From contig CP126203.1 in assembly GCA_030272155.1 (NCBI GenBank), positions 3,906,001 through 3,970,000 on the forward strand: 64,000 bases of DNA, given 5' to 3'. The position numbers were made by a program, and so were the translations under genes. Numbering within the stretch: position 1 is the first letter of the stretch; each line of letters starts with the position of its first letter. The stretch is from Tetradesmus obliquus. Taxonomy: Eukaryota; Chlorophyta; Chlorophyceae; Sphaeropleales; Scenedesmaceae. Positions 42,299-56,300 of this stretch are shown here, in pieces. A model generated the notes under the pieces. The model saw nothing but the letters and a program-made list of their open reading frames with translations, made no database searches and had not been told where the DNA came from.

Positions 42299-45200
42299 TT
42301 ACTGCAGGTTCATCTGCTGCACGCTGCCGGCCGCTGCTGCCGCCGCCGCCGCGCTGCTGCCCGGTGCTGCCGCCAGCACCGCCACAAAGCTGGCCCCATT
42401 CTCATCTCCTCCAATGCTCTGCAGCTCCTGCGCAATGACCACGCTGCTGTCTGGCTTGGCTGCAAGGGCCTGCAGCGGCCGCCCGAAGGCCTCTGACAGG
42501 TAACTCGCCTGGCCCTCAATGATCTTGGTCAGCAGCGCTGGCACGCTGCCGCCATCTGCTGCTGCTGCTGCTGCTGCTGGCGTGTAGTAGAGCTCCACCA
42601 CGTCTGTTACTGTCAGGCCGGCCTTCTTGCGAAGCTTCTGGTACCTGTTAGTTGCAGAGAAGGTGAGTGCAGCGCGCAAAATGCAGTGTTTCAAGTATGA
42701 GATGCATGCATTTGCAGATCCTCCTGCTGCGCCAGGTCGCAAGAGCACCACACAAGGAGTGGCATTTTACAATAACAACACACAACCGACATGTTACATA
42801 ACACACCCACCTGTTGACTAGCTCCCGCGCCAGGCCCTGCTTCACCAGGTCGTCCTGCTGTGCCAGGTCCAGCACCACAGACCACCCACAAGGGTCCTAT
42901 CATGTTACAAACTTGTATAACGTGTTATTTGGTTGTAACATCTACACACCTGTTGACCAGCTCTCGCGCAAGCCCCTGCTCCACAAGGTCATTGTGCTGT
43001 GCAAGGTCCAGTACGACCAGAGCACCACCAATTGTGTTACATGCCTTTATGACATCAAAGTAACACACAACTTACATGTGATACAACACACCCACCTGTT
43101 GACCAGCTCTCGCGCAAGCCCCTGCTCCACAAGGTCATTGTGCTGTGCCAGGTCCAGTACAACCAGAGCACCACCAATTGTGTTACATGCCTTTATGACA
43201 TCAAAGTAACACATAATCAGCATGTTACATAACACACCCACCTGTTGACCAGCTCGCGTGCCAGGCCCTGCTCCACCAGGTCATCCTGCTGTGCCAGGTC
43301 CAGCACCACCAGCACCTCACCATCACCCGCAGCATCAACCTCGCCAGGGGCCACACCAGCCGGCGGCTTGAAGCTGCGCACCACCTGCATGCAATTAACA
43401 TGTGGCAACAACGTGATACAACGGGCCGAACTAGAAGTGTGAGACGAGGGAACCACGCCAGCTGGCGGCTTGAAGCTGCGCACCACCTGTGCATGTAGAA
43501 CACGTGACAAGAAGGGGCCAATCAGAAGTGAGAGGAGTGCAAGTATTTCTGTCAGGTGACCGGCAATCACCCGCAGCATCAACCTCGCCAGGGGCCACGC
43601 CGGCGGGCGGCTTGAAGCTGCGCACCACCTGCATGCATGCAACCAAGCAAAATAGTTTCTGAAAGCGAAGAAAATGGTTGCAAACAAATAGGTGTTGTTT
43701 GGCCCTCAGCCAAATAGCAGCCAGCAAGCGCGATGCAGTGCCAGCAAGACACCTGCTGCTTACAGCATCATGATGTTTGACAACGTTGGACATAAAACAT
43801 TGCAATGTTTGGTAACAATGTCCCACACCAAAACTTGCTGACCTCGATGTTGCCCTCGGCCAGGATGTAGCTGGCCAGGTCAATGCTACCAGCAGATCAC
43901 CTGCTGCTAAAAAACAAAGCACCAAAAGCTTTGCACACACGACAACACACAACATACAGCCTTTCAGCGACAGAGCCAGCTTCCGCCCTGCTTACATGTT
44001 GTAAATGGAAAACTCTCCCCTTTTAACATCACAACGCCCGCACCTTGATGTTGCCCTCCGCCAGGGTGTAACCGGCCAGCTCAATGCTGCCGCTCTTCTC
44101 AAAGGCCAGGATGTCATCCATGGTCAGGCCCTTCACAGCAGCAGCGACCTGCAGGCAAGCAGAAAGGCCAACAAAAGCATCAGCATCAGCAGCAGCATCA
44201 ACAGCAGTGGCAGCAGCAAGGACGTCGTCCATGGTCAGGCCCTTGACTGCAGCAGCAACCTGCAGGCAAGCAGAAAAAGCAGCATCAGCATCAGCATCAG
44301 CAGAAGCAGCAGCAGCAGCAGCAGTGGCAGCAGGAGGGATGTCGTGCCTGGTCAGGCCCTTGACTGCAGCAGCAACCTGCAGGCAAGCAGAAAAAGCAGC
44401 ATCAGCATCAGCATCAGCATCAGCGGAAGCAGCAGCAGTGGCAGCAGCAGGGATGTCGTGCCTGGTCAGGCCCTTGACTGCAGCAGCAACCTGCAGGCAA
44501 GCAGAAAAAGCAGCATCAGCATCAGCATCAGCGGAAGCATCAGCGGAAGCATCAGCAGTGGCAGCAGGAGGGATGTCGTCCCTGGTCAGGCCCTCGAGTG
44601 CAGCAGTAACCTGCAGGCAAGCAAGAAACACAGCAAGCATCAGCATCATCATCAGCAGCAGCATCAACAGCAGCAGCAGCAGCAGCAGCAGCGAGGATGT
44701 CGTCCATGGTGAGGCCCTTGCCAGTCAGGCACCCGCGCTCAGCTCCGCACCGGCTGACGAGTCAACCAACAGTTTATTTCCTTGCGCAGGCGCTTGCGAC
44801 ACTTAAGATGTCAACATCACCAATACAAATGTCTGTAAAAGATGAACTCACCTTGCCCATGTCCTTGCCCAGGCCTGCCGGTTGGGCACTGGCCCAGGCA
44901 GTATCAATGCCACAGATATGTGGGGTACATACATTCAATTGCTCACCTTGCCCATATCATTGCCTAGGCCCTGACAGTGAAACGTCTACATTCTAAAACA
45001 TTCACATTTCAAAAAGTCATCCCACCTTGCCCATGTCCTTGCCCAGGAGCTTGCCTAGGCCCTGCCAGTCAGGCACTGCACTCAGCTCCGCATAGGCCAG
45101 CGGGTCGGCGCACGTCTCCAGCGCCAACACATTGAGCTCGCTGGTCACGTACTGCGCCAGCTCGCCTGCAAATCATGACAAAAGCGAAGCCAACCCACAG

Positions 45201-45724
45201 CCATGTACACATGATAAGTGGAGGAGTGATGTACTGCAGCACGTCTCCAGCGCCAACACGTTGAGCTCACTGGTCACTTACTGCGCCAGCTCGCCTGCAG
45301 GCATGGATAAACCATGATTGCTTGATTTGCCAAGCATAAACGCGCTGTGCCAAGCATAAATGCGCTGTGCCAAGCATAAATGCGCTGTGCATGCAGGATG
45401 AATGCAGCATAGCAGGGTTGATGTGCCAGAGGCTACCGAAGTCGAGCACTGCTGCGAGGTCAGCCTGTGTACAGTTGTAATTGTGGTTGACACAAATCTT
45501 TCAGGTGTGTGTGATTGCAACATGTGTTGTTATGAAGGTTGTTATAACAACCCGCTCACCTGTGATATCAGCCAGGAAGTCCGGGTCCGGGTGCACCACC
45601 ACCACACGCCGCAGCGGCTGCTTCAGCGGCCTGTTGTGCTTCTCACGGATGACCCTGCCTGCCTCAATCACAGCCTGCATGCGGCCCACGCTGGCCTGGA
45701 TGCGGCCGTCACCCTCGCGCTCCT

Positions 45725-45774
<50 letters not shown>

Positions 45775-48700
45775 TTTGAGTGTGCATGCGGCCCACGCTG
45801 GCCTGGATGCGGCCGTCACCCTCGCGCTCCTGTTGGGCAGCAGCAGCAGCAGCCTATAAAAGTTGATGCTGGACCATGCTTGGAGCAGTTCTTTTGCAAA
45901 AGGTAGTCGTGACTGCCGTGCTACGCACACTGTTGCAGTGAGAAGCACAGTCAGAAGTGCCAGTTTATGCATGCACAAATTGCCGGACCCTCAACACTAC
46001 CCACCTGCTCCACTGCCGGCATGTCGCACCAGTGCACGCTCTCCGGCACCTCTGCTGCTGCTGCTGCTGCCGCGCCGCCTTGCTGCTGCTGCTGCGCTGC
46101 CACCAGCCCTGCGCGCAGGTTCCTGTACATGGTCTCGCATATGAATGGTGTGAAGGGAGCCATGACCTTGGTGACTGTCAGCAGCACGTGGAACAGCGTG
46201 GTCAGCGCTGACAGGCAGTCGCAGCGGCCCTTGCCACCCTGTGTGCACAACAGCAGCAGCAACAGCAGCAGCAGCAGCAGCAGCAGCGGTGTCAGCCAAA
46301 CGTGGAAGAGAGAGGTCAGCGCTGCCTGGCAGCTTGCGCTTGCGCTGCAGCGGCTGACCAATAATCTCCCCAAAAACAGCTTGAGGAATAGGGTAGTCTT
46401 ACAAATCCCACACGCCCCGTGCACCAGAAAGCCCTGAACCCCACCTTAAGTCGCTTGCGGTTGTAGCGCACGTAGGTGTTTGTCAGCTGGTCGATGAATG
46501 ACACCAGCCGCGGCACCACAGTGTACAGCCGGTAGCCCTCCAACTCCGCACCCCAAAGCAACAAAACAGCATGCCTCCAACATCCCAGACTCAACGTTCT
46601 GGCACTCGCGGTAATTAGACGGGCATACGTTTGTGGGCCACACATCTTTAACGCTCAACTACCCAGAGAAACCTGCTAAAACCGCACCTTGAGCCGCTTG
46701 CGGTTGTAGCGCACGTAAATGTTTGTCAGCTGGTCGATGAATGACACCAGCCGCGGCACCACAGTGTACAACCTGTAACCCTCCAACTCCGCACCCCAAA
46801 GCAACAAAACAGCATGCCTCCAACATCCCAGACTCAACGTTCTGGCAGTCGCGGTAATTAGACGGGCATACGTCTGTGGGCCACACATCTTTAACGCTCA
46901 ACTACCCAGAGAAACCTGCTAAAACCGCACCTTGAGCCGCTTGCGGTTGTAGCGCACGTAGATGTTTGTCAGCTGGTCGATGAATGACACCAGCCGCGGC
47001 ACCACAGTGTACAGCCGGTAGCCCTCCATTTCCGCACCGCAAAACAACAAAACAGCCCGCCTCCAAAACCCAAGACCCGACACTCAGCTAAATGCAATGG
47101 AACAGTAGGCACACGTTTGCGCGCTAACCACCACCCAAGCATGACAACCCCGAGAAGCCTGCTAAAACCGCACCTTGAGCCGCTTGCGGTTGTAGCGCAC
47201 GTAGATGTTTGTCAGCTGGTCGATGAATGCCACCAGCCGCGGCACCACAGTGTACAGCCGGTAGCCCTCCATCTCCGCCCGCACATACGCTGTCAAGCTG
47301 CGCACAGCAGCAGCAATCCAGCGGTCCAGCACGGCACCGCCGGCTGCCTGCTGCTCGCTGCTGTCTGCTGCTGCTGCTAGGGCTTCGAGGCCTGCGTCTA
47401 GGGTTGTGCCAGGGTTGAAAGTTTCGCCTGTCTCCAGCTCCCAGCGGCGCACATTCTGCACCAGGAACCTGCAGCATATCATACACACGTTGGTGATCAG
47501 TCAGGAGAATTCAACTGTTGACAAGCAAACATCAACCAAACAGCACTCACAGCAGATTCAAATTAGCTGCAGCTGCAAGTACAGCAAGTACAACACGTAC
47601 AGACACCATCGAAGGTGCCCCATACATGCCAGGACCCACAAGATGTGATACTTTGCACAAAATACCACCGTAAAGCGCGCATCACACCTGTATGCGTTGT
47701 ACCAGGGCAGGAACACGTCCTTGACCACCCCCAACAAACACGCATTATGCAGTATTCACAAAGCAACGTACACAAAGCAGCCACCCAACCGACAAGTCAG
47801 GTCACCTGTACGCGTTGTACCAGGGCAGGAACACGTCCTTCACCACCCCAAACACACCCTCCTCCCTGAAGCGCAGCGTCTCCGCGCGCACCACGGGGCT
47901 GTTGATCAGGTACAGCCGCAGCGCGTCAGCGCCGTACTTGTCGATGACCTCCGTGGGGTCCTGCAAACAGCAATGACATGTTATGTGACATGTCACAATC
48001 TGGGACTTGGGCTGGAGGTGTTTATTTGATGTGTGGTGAGGTACAGCCGCAGCCTGTCAGCGCCGTACGTGTCGATCACCTCCGTGGGGTCCTGCGGGGA
48101 GATGTTACATAACATGTTATTGTGGCATGAGTTTCAGGCAGGAAACAGTGTGCAGTGTTATGTGTAGCCGCAGCGCGTCGGCCGTCGTAATTGTGGATCA
48201 CCTCCATGGGGGCCTGCAAGGATTGGCGCAAAATGTCACATTCGCATGCTTTGAATGAACACAACACGTAACTCGTGGGCTGGTGACAAACAATGTTTAA
48301 AAAGTAATGCCGCGCCTAGCCCTCAATCAGCAGGGTTTTAAAAGCCCTAGGACCCTCACCGGGTAGTTTTTGAGCCGCTTGCTCATCTTCTTGCCGTCTG
48401 CGGCCAGCACCAGCCCGTTGCACACCAGGTTCTTGAAGGCCGGCTTGTCAAACAGCGCCGTGCTCAGCACCATGAGCGTGTAGAACCTGCGAGCGATAAG
48501 AGAAAACAGACAGAGTTTGAGACACAGAGCTTCAGCCTCCAGTATCACCAAGCAGCTGGACCTCACCAGCGACGCATCCGGTCAAATGCCGCAGTCATAT
48601 GTAGCTACGGCGGTCCCTCTCTCTGTTTGGATTAGTTTCCGCTTGATTTGAGCCTCATTGACCAGTTGGAACTCTGGACAATGAGCAAAGCTATGTGACG

Positions 48701-50332
48701 GAGCCAGCAGTGTAAAATAACTTTGCATTAGCTTTGCATAAAACATTTTAGCTTTGCACTTGACATTTTAGCTTTTTGCATGTAACATGCTTGAGGCATA
48801 GGGGTAGGGGCAAGCAGTTGCCCTTACCAGCCGCGTGTCTGGTCCAGCCCCTCAGCCACAAAGTCAGCCGCGGAGTTCCGCTAGACCCACATGAAACTGC
48901 CCTGCACCTCTTGTTTGAGGTTTACGGTTTAGGTTAAACCCTGAAAAAACCAAACCCTGCTCACCAGCCGCGCGTCTGGTCCAGCCCCTCAGCCACAAAG
49001 TCTGCGGGGAAGTTGGCCTCAAACAGCTCCTTGTTCTCAAAGGGGTAGTGCAGCTGCGGCAGCAGCGGCAGCAGCAGCAGCAGCAGATGTAGTCAAGAGG
49101 CAGTTTGAAGCACGATGCAGCAGGCACAGGAGAACAAGCTGAGCGTCTTTGCCAGCGCTCACCACTTGGTGCCCAGCATGCATGGAGGAAAGAGCTGTCA
49201 CACAAGCGTGCACCTGGCCTTTAAACCTACAGCCACATTGCTGCTCATGAACATAACGCACCTGGCCGTAGGGCATGCTGCCTGACTCGAACCAGCAGTC
49301 AAAGACGTCATCGATGCGGCGCAGCAGGCCCTTGCCACGGCTGCTGGGGATGGTGATGTCATCAATGAAGTGGCGGTGCAGGTCGTCCACCTGTTCAGAC
49401 ATTGTAGATATGACGGCAGGAAAGCAGAGCATGTGCTTACGTGGTTTTTTGAATGGCGATTTTGTCATAGAAGTGGCGGTGCAGATCGTCCACCTGTTGG
49501 AGCATGGCCGTCGCCAAGCACAACGGCGTTTCCTCCGAAGTAACAAGTGACAATATAACATGTAACATAACATAACAAGTAACACACCTTGCGCCCTGCG
49601 ATTTCCTCCAGCTCCTGGATGCTGCCGATGACGCGGATCTCCTCGCCATCCTCGCTGGCCCAGATGGGGATGGGCGTGCCCCAGAACCTGCGGCAGTATC
49701 ACATTGGGATGTTGTTAGTATTTGTGGTTTAGGCTTGATGCAGTGACCAGCCAGCCGGCACACACCACACATCCTCGCTGGCCCAGATGGGGATGGCCGT
49801 GCCCCAGAGCCTGCACAACAACAGCATTTACACGAGCCCGGGTTTGGTGTTGAATTCAGCATTCAAGAAGGCAGATGGAGGACTTCATGAGTTCATAATC
49901 TGCAACTTGAGCTGACTCTATTAAGCGATGTGACCATCCTGATGCAACTTGCGTAGCACACAATTCATTCACAGCTCAGTGGCTCCAGCAATGGCCAGTT
50001 GTGCGCGCCCTCCATAGTTCATGTTCAGCGGCTGGTCATCACTGCCATTTTGCTGATACTTTTGAATCCTACCTGCTCCTGCTGATGGCCCAGTCGTGTG
50101 CGCCCTCCAGCCAGTTGTGGAAGCGCTTCTCCTTCACGTAGGATGGCACCCAGTAGGTGACCTCGTTGTTGGCCAGCAGCCGCTCCTTGATGGCCTCAAC
50201 CTTGATGTATGGAAGGCAGCAGCAGCAGCAGCAGCAGCAGCAGCGGCAGCAGCAGCAGTGAGTGAGTGCGAAGGGAGAGGGGGAGCATCCAAGTGTTGTT
50301 GGCCAGCAAACGCTCCTTGATGGCCTCAACCT

Positions 50333-50364
<32 letters not shown>

Positions 50365-53300
50365 GGCGCACACGCACACAGTGGGACAGAAACAACGTGT
50401 CAGATTCGCAGCACAAAAGGAGACAGCATGGGCTGATGTGCTGATTATCTGGCAAGCAGCAGGCAATGAGTAGAATGCGTCAATAGCGAACCTGCGCACG
50501 CTGACAGCGCAGGAGGGCACTGCGCGGTAGATGAGGGGCATGTCGCCCCTTCACATTCCAGCCATGTTGCGCTGCAGGGGACAACCTTAAACCCTGCAGC
50601 TCTGCAAGCCTAAAACTTGCGCACCTTGACGAACCATGAGGGCACTGCGCGGTAGATGCGGCGTGCGTTGCTGCCCTTCACCCCAGCCGTGTGACACCAG
50701 CAAAACTAAAACACCATAGCCATCAAGCAAGCCCACAATGCGCACAACGTGACAAAATGGGAGGGCACTGCGCGGCAGATAAGCGGCGTGTCATTGCCTT
50801 ACACCCCAGCCATGTTGCACAGCAGGAACAAACCTTAAACCCTGCAGCTCTGCAAGCCTGAAACCTGCGCACCTTGACGAACCATGAGAGCACTGCGAGG
50901 TAGATGACGGGTGTGTCGCTCTGCCATGCCATAGCCAAATAACACAGCAGCAACAGACATCAAAACCTAATGACTTTACATTTGGCGGCGCACCTTGACA
51001 AACCAGGATGGCACTGCGCGGTAGATGAGGGGCGTGTCGCTGCGCCAGCAGAAGGGGTAGGAGTGGTTGAGGCTTGCGTGGTCCACCAGGCGGCCCGCTG
51101 CCTTGATGTTGGCGATGATCTCCTTGTCAGCGTCCTTGACGTACCTGCACACATGTAACATGTTACAAACGTATGTTACAAATTCTGATATGGTGATATG
51201 CATGGATAGGAGGGGTTGAGGCTGGCGTGGTCCACCAGGCGGCCCGCTGCTTTGATGTTGGCGATGATCTCCTTGTCAGCGTCCTTCACGTACTCCAGGA
51301 ACACAGCATGTTATATATGTGTTACAAACATGTCAAACATGTGTTACAAACATGTCACACATGTGTCACAAAGGAGCTACGCAACTTGCCAAGCACCACC
51401 GTGTCTTGGTAAAATGATCGTACTCAGCAAGAGGGCTCCCTAGGCTGGCGCGGTGAAGTGAAGCGGATGCATACCTAGAAAACCCCCACCAAACAGACCA
51501 AAGAGCCTCGAAACTGGGCAGCAGCTCGCAAAACCAACATCACCAAGCACATGATCACTGATGCACTGTACTGTTGACACTATGATGAGCATATCAACCA
51601 TCTTACACACGCAACAGTGGGTTGTAAGACACATCACTCACTTGCCGGCGAAGTCGGTCACCTCCGCCGTGAAGCGTCCGTTGAGGTCGATGGGGCAGGG
51701 AAGGCCCTCGCCCTTGGCGATCACGCCGTTGGCCAGGCACACCCTGGACGCAGCAGCAGCAGCAGCAGCAGCAGCAAGTCAAAGTCATGCTCGAGTGCTT
51801 GGCAACAAGCAGGTCCTGCATTCTCAGTCAGTGACCCTGGTGCTTGGCCATAAGCACCGCAGAGGGGAATGCATGGTGCATCATGCTGGCGCCGCTTGGC
51901 TTCACAGTTCACCAATACATGACACAGCGAAACATCTGCGCAGCGGGCCACCTGTACTCGTCCTCTCCAAATGCCGGCGCCTCATGCACCATACCCGTGC
52001 CGCTGCGCTGAACTACATTCGTAACATACATAACACAGCACAAAGGCCGCACATCAGCCCAGTGTAGTCGTCCTGTCCATATGCAGGGGCCTTGTGCACC
52101 ACGCCTGTGCTGCAACTTGTTCACACATAGATGGCAAAACAGCCGCACATCAGCCAACCTGTAATCGTCCTCTCCGAAGGCGGGCGCCTGGTGCACCACG
52201 CCTGTGCCGCTGTCATCGGTCACGTAGCCGTCAGCCACCACGCGGAAAGCGGTGGTGTGGTCAGCAAAGTACGGGAACAGCGGCTCGTAAGCAGCGCCAA
52301 CCTGCAGAGTGAACACGCACAGGAAACCGTCCAGGTGGTCAGAGGAAGCAATTGCTGAAGGAAGTGTGGCAGCTGGCCCCATATAGCGCCGATTGATGTG
52401 CATGCACAGCAGGACTCAGCTATTACCCACGTTTGGTCCGTAAATTGGCTGCTGCTGACGCAACTGGACGGTTGCAAGCAAAAGAGTAATTCGTAATTTG
52501 AGGGACCCCGCTCTTCGGGCCAGCCCTCTCACCAGCTCAGCGCCCTGGAACTTAGCCAGCAGCTCAAAGCCGGCCGGCGCAGCGCCAGCCTCTCCCTCCT
52601 TGCCTTTCTTCTTGTCGCCGCCCTTCTTGGGCTTGGGCACTTGAGCCAGCACCAATACAACACTTCCGAGAGCCCGTTTGCTTACCTTTTTCCCTCCATT
52701 GGGACGCTACTGTGCATGCTGGTGTGCCCAGTTCCTAAACCGCTAAATCCCTTTCCAAGCAGCAACCACCCTCACCAGCTCAGCACCCTGGAACTTGGTC
52801 AGCAGCTCAAAGCCGGCAGGCACAGCAGCAGCAGCGGCCTCGCCCTCCTTGCCCTTCTTCTTGTCGCCGCCCTTCTTGGCCTTGGGCACTGCACCAGGCA
52901 GCGCTGCCAGGCGCGCCTCGGCCACGATGTACACTGTGCCTTTAGCTGGGTCCTTCACCTGTGGGTGGGGAAGCGTCAACATACAAACAGCCACACACAG
53001 CAGGAGCAGCAGCAGCAGTAGCAGCAGCAGCGCAGCATCAGTCAGTGCCAGCAGAACAGCGCCCTTCTTGGCCTTGGGCACTGCGCCGGGCAGCGCTGCC
53101 AGGCGCGCCTCTGCCACAATGTACACTGTGCCTTTTGCGGGGTCCTTGACCTGTGATGATTGCAGTTGTGCAAGCAAGCATGCCAGTGGCAAGCAGAGCC
53201 CAGCTGGTCAGTGCGAAGGCCCGAGAGAAGGAGCATGAGCTGGCAAAAGCCAGGGAACAGTGGTTTGCAACAGGCACCAGGCTGCACAGCCAGGCGCGCC

Positions 53301-56300
53301 TCGGCCACGATGTACACTGTGCCTTTAGCTGGGTCCTTCACCTGTGGGTGGGGAAGCGTCAACATACAAACAGCCACACACAGCAGGAGCAGCAGCAGCA
53401 GTAGCAGCAGCAGCGCAGCATCAGTCAGTGCCAGCAGAACAGCCGCCCTTCTTGGCCTTGGGCACTGCGCCGGGCAGCGCCGCCAGGCGCGCCTCTGCCA
53501 CGATGTACACTGTGCCTTTTGCGGGATCCTTGACCTGCGATGATTGCAGTTGTGCACGCAAGCATGCCAGTGGCAAGCAGAAACCAGCTGGTCAGTGCGA
53601 AGGCCCGAGAGAAGGAGCATGAGCCGGCAGAAGCCAGGGAACAGTGGTTTGCAACAGGCACCAGGCTGCACAGCCAGGCGCGCCTCGGCCAAGATGTACA
53701 CAGTACCCTTGGCGGGATCCTTGACCTGTGGTGATTGCAGGTGTCAAGATTCAACATGTTAAGAGATGTGAGCGCGTGAGCTGGCACACCAGGCAGAGCA
53801 GCGAGGCACGCCTCTGCCACGATGTACACGGTGCCCTTGGCGGGGTCCTTCACCTGTTGGAAACGAAGCAGGGGGACATGTAACGTCGTCCATGGTCGTC
53901 CATGGTCGTCCATGGTCGTCCATGCCACAGCCGACTGCACTACAATAGAACCACACAACAGACCTGCGGCTGCGCAAGCAGTGTCCTGCAAGTGTCACCG
54001 ACTTACAGAGTGATAATCACACCTACCTGCACATACGTTAGCTCCGGGTGCACGCACAGCGCCAGATTGCTAGGCAGCGTCCACGGCGTGGTGGTCCACG
54101 CCACCAGTTGACTGCCCTCAATCACAGCGCCAGCCGCCGCGCCGCCCGCCGCCTTGATCGGGAAGGCCACCATGACTGCTGGATCGTCCACATCTTTGTA
54201 GTTGAGGCCAGCCTCAAAGTTGGAGAGGCTTGTGGAGCAGGCTGTGGAGAAGGGCATGACCTTGAAGCCCCTGTACACGAGGCCCTTCTCGTGCAGCTGC
54301 TTGAACACCCACCTGCAGGGTGCAATGGTACAATATGCGTTTGGGGTTGAGGGGTTTAGGTCTGATAGGGTTGGGGTTCAATTTGCAAGAGAGGTGGAGC
54401 AGGCTGTGGAGAAGGGCATGACTCTGAAGCCGCTGTACACCAAGCCCTTCTTATGCAGCTGCTTGAACACCCACCTGCACAGAGCGAGGATGCAATGCGC
54501 ATTGAGGTTAGGGTTTTGCACGGGGTTGTGAGGGTTGAGTGAGAATGCAGTGCGCATGTGAGGTTAGGGTTTTGAACAGGGTTGTGAGGGTTGAGTTTGA
54601 GAGACTTGTGTAGCAGGCTTTGGAGAAGGGCATGACTTTGAAGCCGCGGTAGGCCGAGCCCTTCTTGTGCAGCTGCTTGAACACCCACCTGCGGTAAAGT
54701 ATAATCATGAGAAGATGTGAGCAAGGAAGATTATTGTGGTGTTAAAAAACAGTGCTGAGGTCCAGGGTTCCACCAGCAAATGGCTGTTCACAGGCAAACA
54801 GGCATTTGAGACTGGCAAACCGTGTGAATTCAAAGCATCCAGGCCACGCACCACACGCTCTCCATGAAGCTGGGGTCCAGCGTCTTGTAGTCGTTCTCAA
54901 AGTCGATCCAGCGACCCAGCCGCCGCACAGTGACCTCCCACTCCTTGGAGTAGCTGCAGCAGCAGCAGCAATAGCAGTAGGGGATCGTGTGTGGCACTTT
55001 CAGAAATAGCACAGACAAGGTGCAACAGCATCTCCTGTGCATTTCTGTGTGATTGCATGCGTGCGCTGCTATGCTGCCGCACTGCTGTGCTGCTGCAATG
55101 CTGTTGCCTGATCACGATGCTCCTGCCATCCTCGTTGTACTGCTGCACTGCTGCACTGTTGTACTGCTTTGACGGCTTTTTCTGTCGCCTCACCGCATGA
55201 CGATGCTCCTGCACTCCTCATTGTACTTGTCAATGCCCATGGCCAGCACGTCATCACGGCTCTTGATGCCTGCATGCCCCAGAGCAGCAAAGTCAGTGCT
55301 GCGATGTGAGAGCACATGATGGAAAAGAGTGGAGCTGAGCTGAGCCTTTCCTACGACATCTTCATCCCAGGTCAGGCGAGGGAGAGAGACTCCCATGAAA
55401 ACGGCCAGGCAGAACCCCTCCAAAAACCACCCAGCTTTTGTGTCGACATCGTACTCCACGGGCAGGCACAAAACCATGCTAGACCCCTGACCCCCCAACC
55501 TGAACCCTCAAGCAACACACCAAGCTTGTTGTCGATCTCGTACTCCTCTGGCAGGCACAACTGTGGGGTAGGCACAGACAGCATGTTAACAACAAACCCT
55601 AAACAAACACAACGCACGCACCCAGCTTCTTGTCGATCTCGTACTCCACGGGCAGGCCGTGGCAGTCCCAACCGAAGCGGCGGCTCACATGGCGCCCCGT
55701 GGAGCACGCGTAGCGCGTCACGATGTCCTGCAGGAAAACACCAGACAAAAGGCAGTGCGAACAACATAGCTGACTTTCAGCGCACTGGCATCAGGCCAGA
55801 AGTGTCACGTGGCGCCCCGTGGAGCACGCGTAGCGCGTCACAATGTCCTGCGAGGTTACAAGGTTTTAGAAGAAGATGAGGTGAGAAAAAGGGTACTTTT
55901 ACAACCGCCGACAGCCGCTTCTTGTTTGCAGGCAAGAATTGTGCACACGTGCAGCTGCATACCACCAGTTATGATGTCTATCTGCTGCCTGAGCCTCGTG
56001 CCATCGCCTGCCGTTATAACCTGCTGTTACAAGCTGGCTGTCGCCCAGCTCCTGTCGCAGACTGCACCAGCACACCTCCTAGCTGCTGCATGAAGCTGCT
56101 GCTGCTGCTGCTGCTGCTTGTGGTGGTGCTGCTGCTGCAGTTGAACAGCACTGGCTGTTCTGAGCCCTGCAAATGCAATTTGAGGGTGCCGGCCAGCATG
56201 TGACCTTGGTGCGGCAGGCCAACTGCTGCTGGCGCTGCTGCAGCTGGCTGTACACAAATCCCCACTGCAACGCTAAGCAACCTCATTCCACTACAACCAC

